A stretch of DNA of 64,000 nucleotides from positions 709,818 through 773,817 of the forward strand of contig CANMSH010000002.1 of NCBI GenBank assembly GCA_947500525.1. Direction: 5' to 3'. Shown piece by piece: positions 1-6,889 of this stretch. Position numbers and translations under genes: made by a program. Below the pieces are notes generated by a model, which saw only the letters and a program-made list of their open reading frames with translations, did no database searches and was not told the DNA's origin. Positions within the stretch are counted from its first letter, which is position 1. Each line of letters starts with the position of its first letter. This DNA is from an uncultured Flavobacteriaceae bacterium. Lineage in GTDB: Bacteria; Bacteroidota; Bacteroidia; Flavobacteriales; Flavobacteriaceae.

Positions 1-95
1 CTTCAGACCTAGCATATGGTTCGCGAGGAGCGGGAGGTGTAATTCCACCAAATGCACCGTTAATTTTCGATGTAGAATTAGTAAATGTAAAATAA
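1..95 (+). CDS. FKBP-type peptidyl-prolyl isomerase, C-terminal fragment
   Basis: Only the last 30 or so residues lie in the window; the gene begins to the left. The frame ending at TAA 93-95 reads [20 protein letters not shown] and then VELVNVK, the classic end of an FKBP fold (YG......[14 protein letters not shown]). Such enzymes speed cis-trans isomerisation of prolyl bonds; in Flavobacteriaceae many are periplasmic or lipid-anchored, but the N-terminus that would tell is missing. A strong hairpin terminator follows. Family assignment is firm; subfamily is not determinable. Confidence 0.85.
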   Translation, partial: SDLAYGSRGAGGVIPPNAPLIFDVELVNVK

Positions 96-139
96 TATCC
101 ATTCACGCATACCAAAGCGATAAAAATAATCGTTTTAAT

Positions 140-170
140 AATCCCGACTAAAATCTGTCGGGATTTTTAT
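140..170 (+). terminator. Rho-independent terminator after the FKBP gene
   Basis: A 9-bp perfect stem (AATCCCGAC 140-148 with GTCGGGATT 157-165) has an 8-nt loop and runs into a T-rich tail on the + strand. It separates the FKBP gene from yqgE. Confidence 0.8.
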
Positions 171-213
171 TTGAATGCTTTTTTTTATTATATTAGTTGA
201 ATAATAGGGCTTT

Positions 214-771
214 ATGCAGAGTTTAAAACCATCAAAAGGTAAATTATTAGTAGCCGAACCATCTATTTTAAATGACACTTCATTTAATCGATCTATCGTG
301 CTGTTATCCGAGCATAATGAAGATGGAGCCATTGGCTTTATTATTAATAAACCTTCTGAATTTATTATTAGTGATATTATTCCTGAAATAGAATCAACTC
401 TAAGAATTTATATTGGAGGTCCTGTTGCTACTGAAAATTTATATTTTGTGCATCGGATGCCAGATTTGATTGCCGATAGTATTGAAATTGGTGATGGCAT
501 TTTTTGGGGTGGTAATTTTGACAACGTTCAGCAATTACTAGACAATGATGTTTTGACGAACGACGATATTCGCTTTTTTCTTGGTTATTCAGGTTGGAGT
601 AAAGATCAATTACAAGATGAATTAAACACAACATCTTGGAAGGTCATTGAAAATAGCCATCAAAACATTTTTGATATTTCACATAAGTCTTTTTGGAAAG
701 ATGAATTGATGAAATTTGGAGGTGAATACCAAATTTGGGCAAATGCTCCTGAGAACCCAAGCTTAAACTAA
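214..771 (+). CDS. YqgE/AlgH family protein (DUF179)
   Basis: 185 residues, the usual length of the family. The N-terminus has the family hallmarks: GKLLVAEP, then FNRSIVLLSEHNEDGAIGFI and INKP, followed by IGGPV near residue 69. Members are small cytoplasmic single-domain proteins; AlgH was linked to alginate regulation in Pseudomonas, but the biochemical role is unsettled, so no function is claimed. The start is the ATG at 214, which gives the standard N-terminus. The gene ends in a 4-bp overlap with the convergent aminotransferase gene, so the two transcripts overlap at their 3' ends. Confidence 0.92.
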   Translation: MQSLKPSKGKLLVAEPSILNDTSFNRSIVLLSEHNEDGAIGFIINKPSEFIISDIIPEIESTLRIYIGGPVATENLYFVHRMPDLIADSIEIGDGIFWGGNFDNVQQLLDNDVLTNDDIRFFLGYSGWSKDQLQDELNTTSWKVIENSHQNIFDISHKSFWKDELMKFGGEYQIWANAPENPSLN

Positions 772-1595
772 CCCAATAAGGCCAGGGCCTTAAGTTTCTT
801 ACTAATTTCTTGTGAAATCTTTGCTTCATACGTTTTTCGACGGTATTTTGTTACAGGTTGAACGCCCACAATGGCATTAGTAATAAAGACTTCATCAACT
901 TTTTGTAATTCAAACGGTGAGATTTCGGTTTCCATGATAGTGAAATTAGGATCCTTTTTTAACACTTCTATAACCTTTTTACGCATAACACCTTTAATAC
1001 AGCCCTCTGTTAAGGCGGGCGTTAAAATGGTCGTGTCTTTTACTAAAAAAAGATTGCCATTAATGGCCTCCACCAATTGTTTCTTTTCATTTAGCAATAA
1101 TAAATTATCTAAACCATTTTCTTCTTTAAACACACTTGCAACTACGTTTAAAATTCTATTCGTAGACTTTACTGTAGATAATAGCCCTGAAGAAACATAA
1201 TGATCTTTATACAAATCGATTTCATATTGATCATGAATAGAAACTTGTAATTCATTTGCCTCTATTAGAAAGTCTGTTTCATTCGTGGTAGGTGTATACA
1301 GACCTCCAGCACGCCTAAAAACCGAAAAGCGCACTCTCGCATTTTTTAGCTCAAGTACTTCTATCAACTTGAGAATTTCTGCTTCGAAATACTCTAGTGT
1401 AAAATGCATGGCTACTTGCATACGTAACATTCGTGATGATGCCATTAGCCTAAAATAATGATCCTCAACAAAAATAACCTTCTTATGTTCTACCTTTATC
1501 GTTTCAAAAATAGCATCTCCATAATTAAATGCCCGATTATCTGATGATATAGACACTTCTTGTTTCGACAAAAGCCTCCCATTATAATTTAACAT
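768..1595 (-). CDS. Class IV aminotransferase (PabC/IlvE-like, PLP-dependent)
   Basis: 275 residues. Fold-type IV PLP enzyme: the N-terminal RAFNYGDAIFETIKV (residues 21-35) is the substrate-site segment, K143 in TVKSTNR is the expected Schiff-base lysine, and E176 before AINGNLF matches the family glutamate. The length and the YGDAIFET motif fit 4-amino-4-deoxychorismate lyase (PabC, p-aminobenzoate for folate) as well as small branched-chain or D-amino-acid aminotransferases; sequence alone does not decide. It lies downstream of the START-like gene on the same strand but beyond a hairpin terminator, so it probably has its own promoter. Confidence 0.87.
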   Translation of the reverse strand: MLNYNGRLLSKQEVSISSDNRAFNYGDAIFETIKVEHKKVIFVEDHYFRLMASSRMLRMQVAMHFTLEYFEAEILKLIEVLELKNARVRFSVFRRAGGLYTPTTNETDFLIEANELQVSIHDQYEIDLYKDHYVSSGLLSTVKSTNRILNVVASVFKEENGLDNLLLLNEKKQLVEAINGNLFLVKDTTILTPALTEGCIKGVMRKKVIEVLKKDPNFTIMETEISPFELQKVDEVFITNAIVGVQPVTKYRRKTYEAKISQEISKKLKALALLG

Positions 1596-1620
1596 ATATA
1601 GATTTTAGTGTGCAAATCTA

Positions 1621-1649
1621 AATAAAAAAAGCCTTGATTTCTCAAGGCT
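1621..1649 (-). terminator. Terminator after the START-like gene
   Basis: The stem AGCCTTGA (1630-1637) / TCAAGGCT (1642-1649) with a TTTC loop is followed, reading the minus strand, by TTTTTTTATT. It lies just past the end of the START-like gene. Confidence 0.8.
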
Positions 1650-1671
1650 CTTCTATTAAATAATGGTGCGA

Positions 1672-2052
1672 TTAGGCACCTATTGTATGTTTTAATTCAC
1701 TTATTTGATTTTCCCAAAACATCTTAGACTCTTCTACTTCATCGTCATCCGCAAAGGCCACTACGATAAGAGATACATCTTTCGTTATAGCATCTACTTC
1801 AATCCTAAACTCGAAATAAGTATCATCATCTTCTGTAAGCCACTTATACCGAATACGTTCATTTGTTTTGTAAGAAACTCTTTTTGCTTCTTCCTCTGAA
1901 TCATCCCAGATAAATGTAAAAAGATCACTCCTTGAATTTACATTATCAGCGAACCATTCAGCCAACCCATCAGGAGTAGATAAATACTGATATAAGAATG
2001 CTGGAGATGAGTGAATTGGAAATTCAATCTCAAATTTAATTTTTTCTGACAT
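1672..2052 (-). CDS. START-like (SRPBCC/AHSA1-type) domain protein
   Basis: 126 residues, a single helix-grip domain. The segment IHSSPAFLYQYLSTPDGLAE and the following WFADNV is typical of the AHSA1/START-like proteins found throughout Flavobacteriaceae, where aspartates and glutamates are abundant (here DDSEEE, EDDDT, DDDEVEE). It has no signal peptide, so it is cytoplasmic. The fold binds hydrophobic ligands in its relatives; the ligand here is unknown. It is monocistronic, with a terminator directly downstream and the tRNA-Met gene divergent upstream. Confidence 0.82.
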   Translation of the reverse strand: MSEKIKFEIEFPIHSSPAFLYQYLSTPDGLAEWFADNVNSRSDLFTFIWDDSEEEAKRVSYKTNERIRYKWLTEDDDTYFEFRIEVDAITKDVSLIVVAFADDDEVEESKMFWENQISELKHTIGA

Positions 2053-2135
2053 TTAATTTTTTTTTCTCAATGAGTGACAATATATATATTATTTATTTGA
2101 TAAAAAACTTTTTAGAAAAATTTAAACGATCATGC

Positions 2136-2165
2136 TTGTGTCAACTAAATTTGTTTTTATATTTG
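2136..2165 (+). promoter_or_regulatory. Bacteroidota housekeeping promoter for tRNA-Met
   Basis: TTG at 2136-2138, a 19-nt spacer, then TATATTTG at 2158-2165 match the -33/-7 consensus TTG-N19-TAnnTTTG. The tRNA body starts 13 nt downstream. Confidence 0.78.
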
Positions 2166-2177
2166 CAACCGCGAAAT

Positions 2178-2251
2178 GGCGAGGTAGCTCAGATGGTTAG
2201 AGCGCAGGATTCATAACCCTGAGGTCGGCAGTTCAATTCTGCTCCTCGCTA
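2178..2251 (+). tRNA. tRNA-Met (anticodon CAT)
   Basis: A full cloverleaf reads from the sequence: acceptor GGCGAGG / CCTCGCT (2178-2184 with 2244-2250, one G-T pair), D-arm GCTC...GAGC, anticodon loop TTCATAA with CAT, and T-arm GGCAG TTCAATT CTGCT. The discriminator is A2251; CCA is not encoded. The anticodon stem lacks the three consecutive G-C pairs of an initiator tRNA, so this is the elongator type; a CAT tRNA converted to Ile (lysidine) cannot be excluded by eye. A strong promoter precedes it and a terminator follows. Confidence 0.93.
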
Positions 2252-2255
2252 CAAG

Positions 2256-2284
2256 AAAAAGCTCCAAAATTGGAGCTTTTTTTA
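2256..2284 (+). terminator. Terminator after tRNA-Met
   Basis: A near-perfect palindrome AAAAAGCTCCAA / TTGGAGCTTTTT (2256-2267 with 2270-2281) with a T run begins a few bases after the tRNA 3' end. Confidence 0.85.
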
Positions 2285-2624
2285 TTTCAAAAAACGTAGC
2301 AACTTTAGTTGCTTAAGTTTGGAGAAATAAAAAAGTGGCAACACCCATGTGTTGCTTTTTATTGTAAAGCTTCCCCATTCAGAATCAGCGAAGCTAATTC
2401 TAATTAAAACGTAACAAATTTGTATGATTAAGCTTAGAGAAACTAAGCATCACCAAGGAACGATTTTTCTTTCAAGGCACCCTATAAATAATCAGCAAAC
2501 TAAATTTCTTTAGAATACTATAATGTATTCTCTTGGTTTTATTCAAAATACGAGCAGGAAAAAACAAAACGCTCGTGACGCAACCAAAAGGTGAGTTTTC
2601 AATCTTCTAAGAAAGCAACCTGTC
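2285..2624. other. Intergenic region with a second hairpin and a GCAACC direct repeat
   Basis: 340 bp without a gene. At 2338-2360 a second terminator-like hairpin, GCAACAC-CCAT-GTGTTGC followed by TTTTT, backs up the tRNA terminator. A smaller inverted repeat AGCAAC/GTTGCT lies at 2298-2313. Near the right end, GCAACC occurs twice (2580-2585 and 2615-2620), the second copy 4 nt before the lipoprotein ATG, so it could be part of the promoter or leader of that gene. I see no open reading frame. Confidence 0.5.
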
Positions 2625-3014
2625 ATGAAAAACATAAGCTATTTCATTTTCATCGTTTTCTTCGGATTTACGGCATGTAACAGTGATGAATCTATCTCTC
2701 AAGAAAGCGAACTTAAAACCTTACAAGAACAGTTTGAAGAAATTACAAACATGGTTGAAGATGCAACTTGTGATGATCCAAACAATTGGACTTTTACTGC
2801 GTATGGTAGTAAAGCATGTGGTGGACCGCAAGGTTTCATAGCCTATCCTTTAACTATAGATACGATTACATTTCTCGAAAAAATAGAAGCTTATAACCTT
2901 GCAGAAGAACAATTCAATAGAAAATGGGGTGTCATTTCTGATTGTGCACTAGTTCCGAGCCCAGAAAGCTTGATGTGTGAAAATGGCAAGCCCGTTCTCA
3001 TATATTCATTTTAG
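2625..3014 (+). CDS. Small secreted lipoprotein, unknown function
   Basis: 129 residues. A short hydrophobic signal ends in the lipobox GFTAC (lipidated Cys near residue 18), followed by NSDES, so it is exported and lipid-anchored. The mature part is rich in paired Cys (CDDPNNW, KACGGPQG, SDCAL, LMCENG), suggesting disulfides in the periplasm. The KACGGPQGFIAY core recalls a small family of hypothetical flavobacterial lipoproteins, but I know no function. It is monocistronic and ends in a bidirectional terminator shared with the convergent M15 peptidase. Confidence 0.72.
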   Translation: MKNISYFIFIVFFGFTACNSDESISQESELKTLQEQFEEITNMVEDATCDDPNNWTFTAYGSKACGGPQGFIAYPLTIDTITFLEKIEAYNLAEEQFNRKWGVISDCALVPSPESLMCENGKPVLIYSF

Positions 3015-3042
3015 TACACTTAACATGTCATTGTTAAAAAAG

Positions 3043-3076
3043 AAAAAACCCAAGTACTACGACTTGGGTTCTTTAC
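3043..3076. terminator. Bidirectional terminator
   Basis: The stem AACCCAAGT (3047-3055) / ACTTGGGTT (3062-3070) is flanked by an A-run on the left and T-rich DNA on the right, so it can end both the + strand lipoprotein and the minus-strand peptidase transcript. Confidence 0.82.
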
Positions 3077-3093
3077 AAGGGAGAAAGTCAATT

Positions 3094-3837
3094 TTAAAAT
3101 AGTAGACTTCTATTGATTCCTAATATATTATCTTTTGTATATGTATCTAAAAAGCTCTCCGTAAAGTGATTTTTACCTAATAAAGGCTGTTTCTTTAAAA
3201 TGGCTTGTATGTCTCTTTGGCTATATTCTTCTAACATTGGCTTTGCTAATTCAGCAAAGCTATAATGCCAAGGTTCGTATTTAAATCCTTTTCGACTATG
3301 ATCGTTGGTATATACTCTATAATACCCATATTTATGGGCGTTGGTATCCATCCATTCTCTAAATGACTTATAAATACCATATCCATGAAAATTTTTAGTG
3401 CTTAATGGGTATTTTGATGTTTTAATACTTCCATCAACAACATCAATCTCTGTACCCCAATGATGTCTAGAACTTCCTGGTATAGCTGTATATCTAATAT
3501 TATATAACACAGCATGTTTTGATGATAAATTTCGAGACCGGTATCTTTTATATTTACGTGTCCAAATTAAGTTTTGATGATTAAAGCTTCTATAGCTCGA
3601 CACGACTCTAATGTTCATGCCACTTTTACGAGCCGCATAATTCATCTCTAAATAAGCCTGATGAGCCTTTTTCTGCAATTTATATCCCGTTCCGTAAAGC
3701 TTAGGAGCTCCTTTTCCTATCAAATCACTTTCCGAATACATCGAAGTTTTGGTATTTGTAAAAGCCAAATTTGGGCTAGATATAATTACAATACCTGCAA
3801 AAGCGGAGTTTTTTAAAAAATTTCTTCTTGAATTCAC
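3094..3837 (-). CDS. M15 family D-Ala-D-Ala carboxypeptidase (VanY-like) with a Tat signal
   Basis: 247 residues. The N-terminus NSRRNFLKN plus a hydrophobic stretch to about residue 28 fits the twin-arginine export signal S-R-R-x-F-L-K almost perfectly. The catalytic domain shows SRHHWGTEID (zinc ligands H125 and D132) and EPWH (E188, H191), the VanY/LD-carboxypeptidase signature. It would trim stem peptides of peptidoglycan in the periplasm. A Tat route fits the presence of tatC in this window. Monocistronic; a shared terminator lies downstream. The family is clear; substrate preference (D,D versus L,D) is not. Confidence 0.9.
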   Translation of the reverse strand: MNSRRNFLKNSAFAGIVIISSPNLAFTNTKTSMYSESDLIGKGAPKLYGTGYKLQKKAHQAYLEMNYAARKSGMNIRVVSSYRSFNHQNLIWTRKYKRYRSRNLSSKHAVLYNIRYTAIPGSSRHHWGTEIDVVDGSIKTSKYPLSTKNFHGYGIYKSFREWMDTNAHKYGYYRVYTNDHSRKGFKYEPWHYSFAELAKPMLEEYSQRDIQAILKKQPLLGKNHFTESFLDTYTKDNILGINRSLLF

Positions 3838-4224
3838 CTGAATTTTATCCTTTTTAGTTAAACATTATCAAAATAATCCACCCAACTCCTACCCTAAGGT
3901 GAATTAAATTCATGGCAATTTTTCTTTAACTAAAATAATTAATATGATGAGGGCTTTTAACAACAGTTCTTGCAGTTATTAACATTTTAATTGTTGATTT
4001 ACTGTTGATAATTTCGCGAGGTGAAAAATATTAAATTAAAATTTAAATAATTGATTTTAAATCACTTGTGATTAAATTTAAATCAAATTACTCTATTTCA
4101 CTTATTAACAATTATTACTTTCAACCATTTTCATTAACAATTTAAAGCATAAAAAATAAGTCAATGTTACAAAAGGTTTCGCTCTTAATTAAAACGAAAT
4201 AAGTGTCACAAAAAGGAATACAAA
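3838..4224. other. AT-rich gene-free gap with DnaA-box-like 9-mers (possible oriC)
   Basis: 387 bp with no ORF, strongly AT-rich. It holds TTATTAACA at 3976-3984 and 4102-4110, TGTTGATAA (reverse of TTATCAACA, 8/9 to the DnaA box TTATCCACA) at 4003-4011, and weaker relatives at 3992-4000 and near 4132. Between the boxes lies a long AT dyad at 4050-4086 centred on CTTG (TTGATTTTAAATCAC facing GTGATTAAATTTAAATCAA). A box cluster next to an AT-rich unwinding-like stretch is the layout of a replication origin, but no dnaA gene is visible and skew was not computed. Confidence 0.3.
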
Positions 4225-5394
4225 TTATTGGTTTTTGGTTTGCTTTTTAGTCTTTTTACTGCCTTCATACATTTCGTACTTTACAAACCTGCAGTCAAGT
4301 TTACCATTATAAACTTGAATCTTTTTAGATGTTCTAAGACCTACACTTTTTAAACCCTGTTGAAAGTCGGAAGTGATTAACCAAGCATCCGTGTTCGGGT
4401 ATCCATGTTTCAAGGTATTACCGATTTCTCTATAAAAAATAGGTACATCAATCTCTAATCGTTCGCCGTATGGCGGATTAAACAATACAATTGTTTTACC
4501 TTCTAATTCCTTCTCTGTATTAAAGAAATTATCATGTTTTATATCTATAAACTCATCTAAATGAGCGTTTTTCACATTATCAATAGCCTTTCGAACAGCA
4601 GATGGAGCTTTATCAAATCCAATTATTTTTCGAAACGATTCCCTCGTTCGTTTTAAAAGTGATTCTCTAATTCTATCAAATAACTCTGCATCAAAATCAT
4701 TCCATTTTTCAAAACCAAATTCTCTTCTATTAATGTTTGCAGGAATATTATTCGCGATCATGGCCGCTTCGATCAAAATTGTCCCACTTCCACACATAGG
4801 ATCGATAAAATGCTGGGTACCATCATACCCGGAGTGTAATACCAATCCGGCTGCCAACACTTCATTAATAGGTGCTATATTAGTAGCACTTCTATACCCT
4901 CTTTTGTGCAAGGAGTCTCCAGAACTATCTAATGAAACGGTGCACAATTGCTTTTGGATGTGAATATTCAACTGCACATCAGGATGCTTAATATCAATAT
5001 TGGGGCGCTTACCGAATTTATCTCTAAAATAATCAACAATGGCATCTTTAGATTTTAGTGCGGTATAATGAGAATGTGTGAAATTATCTGAATTTACTAC
5101 TGCATCAATAGCAAAAGTTCCGTTTTCATTAAAGTAGCGCTCCCATTTTATAAATTGTAATTGCTTATACAATTCATCCTCAGAATCAACCCTAAATTTT
5201 TTAATAGGTTTTAAAATTCTCACAGCCGTTCTAAGGGCTAAGCTAGCTTTATACATAAAACCATTATCTCCTACAAAAGACACATTACGAATTCCTTCGC
5301 GTATATCCATTGCTCCGAGTTGCCTTAGTTCTTTCGCTAACAATCCTTCAAAACCATACATGGTTTTAGCAACCATTTTAAAATTATCACCCAT
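4225..5394 (-). CDS. THUMP-domain RNA (guanine-N2) methyltransferase, RlmL/Trm14-like
   Basis: 389 residues from the chosen start. An N-terminal ferredoxin-like/THUMP domain (about 1-155) binds RNA; the C-terminal Rossmann domain carries DPMCGSGT (198-205) for S-adenosylmethionine and the base-flipping NPPYGERL (306-313) typical of N2-guanine methylation. Relatives modify 23S rRNA G2445 (RlmL N-half) or tRNA G6. The open frame extends 10 codons upstream to 5424, but the ATG at 5394 gives the family N-terminus (xxxFKMVAKTMYGFE). It is divergent from the SAM methyltransferase at 5487. Confidence 0.88.
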   Translation of the reverse strand: MGDNFKMVAKTMYGFEGLLAKELRQLGAMDIREGIRNVSFVGDNGFMYKASLALRTAVRILKPIKKFRVDSEDELYKQLQFIKWERYFNENGTFAIDAVVNSDNFTHSHYTALKSKDAIVDYFRDKFGKRPNIDIKHPDVQLNIHIQKQLCTVSLDSSGDSLHKRGYRSATNIAPINEVLAAGLVLHSGYDGTQHFIDPMCGSGTILIEAAMIANNIPANINRREFGFEKWNDFDAELFDRIRESLLKRTRESFRKIIGFDKAPSAVRKAIDNVKNAHLDEFIDIKHDNFFNTEKELEGKTIVLFNPPYGERLEIDVPIFYREIGNTLKHGYPNTDAWLITSDFQQGLKSVGLRTSKKIQVYNGKLDCRFVKYEMYEGSKKTKKQTKNQ

Positions 5395-5451
5395 CAAAAA
5401 AATATTTGAGACAAAAATACCCATTTTTCAAATCCTACAGTTTGATTTCTT

Positions 5452-5459
5452 ACTTTTGT
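5452..5459 (+). promoter_or_regulatory. Possible -7 element for the methyltransferase/ZIP pair
   Basis: TACTTTTG matches TAnnTTTG and lies 28 nt before the ATG at 5487. I do not see a clear TTG at the -33 spacing. Confidence 0.4.
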
Positions 5460-5486
5460 TGCCTTATTAATTTTATATTTAAAAGA

Positions 5487-6203
5487 ATGGATTGGTTTCA
5501 ACATTGGTTTGATACAACGTATTACCATATTCTCTATCAAGATAGGAATGATGATGAAGCCCAGTTGTTCATGTGTAATCTAACATCTTTTCTTGCTCTT
5601 AAAAAGAATAGCAAAGTATTAGATTTACCTTGTGGGAAAGGTAGGCACTCTATTTTTTTAAACTCGCTAGGTTTTGACGTTATTGGTGCCGACTTATCAA
5701 AGAATAGTATTACTCATGCCAAAAAATTTGAAAATGAATCTTTAAGTTTTGAAGTACATGATATGAGAGATTCCTTCAAAACGAAATTTGATGCAATTCT
5801 TAATTTGTTCACTAGTTTTGGTTATTTCGATGAAGATGAAGTAAACATACAAGTTCTACAAAATCTGAAAAACGGACTCTCGAAAAATGGTGTCTTAGTC
5901 ATCGATTTTATGAATGTGGCTTTTGTAGAAAAAAAGTTAGTAAGCGAAGAAACAATTACAAAAAATGATATTGATTTTAAAATTAAAAGGTCAATAGAAA
6001 ATGGCTTTATTAAAAAAGATATTCGCTTTACAGCAGACCAGAAAAATCATCATTATAATGAATACGTTCGCTATATTACTTTAGATACTTTTAAAAGATA
6101 TATTTCAGCGGCTGGCTTAAAATTAAAACATACTTTTGGGGATTATGATTTGAATCCTTTCGATTTAGAAACTTCAAATCGATTAATCTTAATACTTGAA
6201 TGA
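5487..6203 (+). CDS. Class I SAM-dependent methyltransferase
   Basis: 238 residues. The glycine-rich SAM loop appears as VLDLPCGKGRHSIFL, with the acidic residue after strand 2 in VIGADLS, i.e. a Methyltransf_25/11-type Rossmann domain; the C-terminal part (YNEYVRYITLDTFKRYISAA) is a substrate cap. The substrate is unknown. The reading frame is open back to 5406, but the ATG at 5487 (MDWFQHWFDT) is the conserved start of this flavobacterial group and lies 28 nt after a -7-like box. The stop overlaps the ZIP transporter start by 4 bp, so the two are translationally coupled. Confidence 0.85.
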   Translation: MDWFQHWFDTTYYHILYQDRNDDEAQLFMCNLTSFLALKKNSKVLDLPCGKGRHSIFLNSLGFDVIGADLSKNSITHAKKFENESLSFEVHDMRDSFKTKFDAILNLFTSFGYFDEDEVNIQVLQNLKNGLSKNGVLVIDFMNVAFVEKKLVSEETITKNDIDFKIKRSIENGFIKKDIRFTADQKNHHYNEYVRYITLDTFKRYISAAGLKLKHTFGDYDLNPFDLETSNRLILILE

Positions 6204-6889
6204 ATTATATAGCTCTAATAGCATCCGTTTTAGTTGGGTATTTAGTCGTTATTTTGGTCAAGCCAAAAGGAAAATCGACTCAATTGCTCCTGTCTTTTAG
6301 TGGAGCTTATCTTCTTTCTACGACTGTTTTACACCTGCTACCTGAGGTGTTTGAATCTCATGAAGAAAACATAGGTGCTTATATCCTGGTGGGTATTTTA
6401 TTACAAACAATTCTTGAATATTTTTCGAAGGGTGTTGAACACGGGCATGTGCATATTCATAACAATGTTCATAAAATTCCTTGGCTTTTATTTATAAGTT
6501 TATATATACACGCTTTCGTTGAGGGTATACCTCTAGCAACTATCGAAAATAGTACTCTTTTATGGGCAATTGTTGTTCATAAAATTCCTATCAGCATTGT
6601 ACTCGTGGCTTTTTTGATAAAGTCTGATTTTCTAAAAAAACATGCCATATTACTCATTCTGCTATTTGCCTTAATGAGTCCGCTAGGCTCTTTTTTGAGT
6701 CGTGAAATTGCCTTTTTCAGCAACTATCAACATGCAATTACTGCTATTGTGATTGGCGTATTTTTACATATTGCCACAGCTATTTTATTCGAAACAACCG
6801 AAAATCATCAATTTAATATAAAGAAGTTTGTGGTAGTATTATTGGGTTTCGGGACTGCAATGTTAAGCACCTACTTTTTAAGCCACTAA
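6200..6889 (+). CDS. ZIP family divalent metal transporter
   Basis: 229 residues with about seven to eight membrane segments. The metal-binding helices are visible: HAFVEGIPLA (helix 4) and VVHKIPIS (helix 5), with a cytoplasmic histidine-rich loop GVEHGHVHIHNNVHK. ZIP proteins move Zn, Fe or Mn into the cytoplasm. It overlaps the methyltransferase by ATGA and overlaps the convergent recQ by 4 bp. Metal specificity cannot be read from sequence. Confidence 0.9.
   Translation: MNYIALIASVLVGYLVVILVKPKGKSTQLLLSFSGAYLLSTTVLHLLPEVFESHEENIGAYILVGILLQTILEYFSKGVEHGHVHIHNNVHKIPWLLFISLYIHAFVEGIPLATIENSTLLWAIVVHKIPISIVLVAFLIKSDFLKKHAILLILLFALMSPLGSFLSREIAFFSNYQHAITAIVIGVFLHIATAILFETTENHQFNIKKFVVVLLGFGTAMLSTYFLSH

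Noticed and set aside
871..1200. 109-residue + strand frame
   Set aside because: Antisense to the class IV aminotransferase, which has catalytic motifs.
5406..5486. Upstream extension of the SAM methyltransferase
   Set aside because: These 27 codons overlap the divergent THUMP gene region and the -7 box at 5452; the ATG at 5487 matches the family start.
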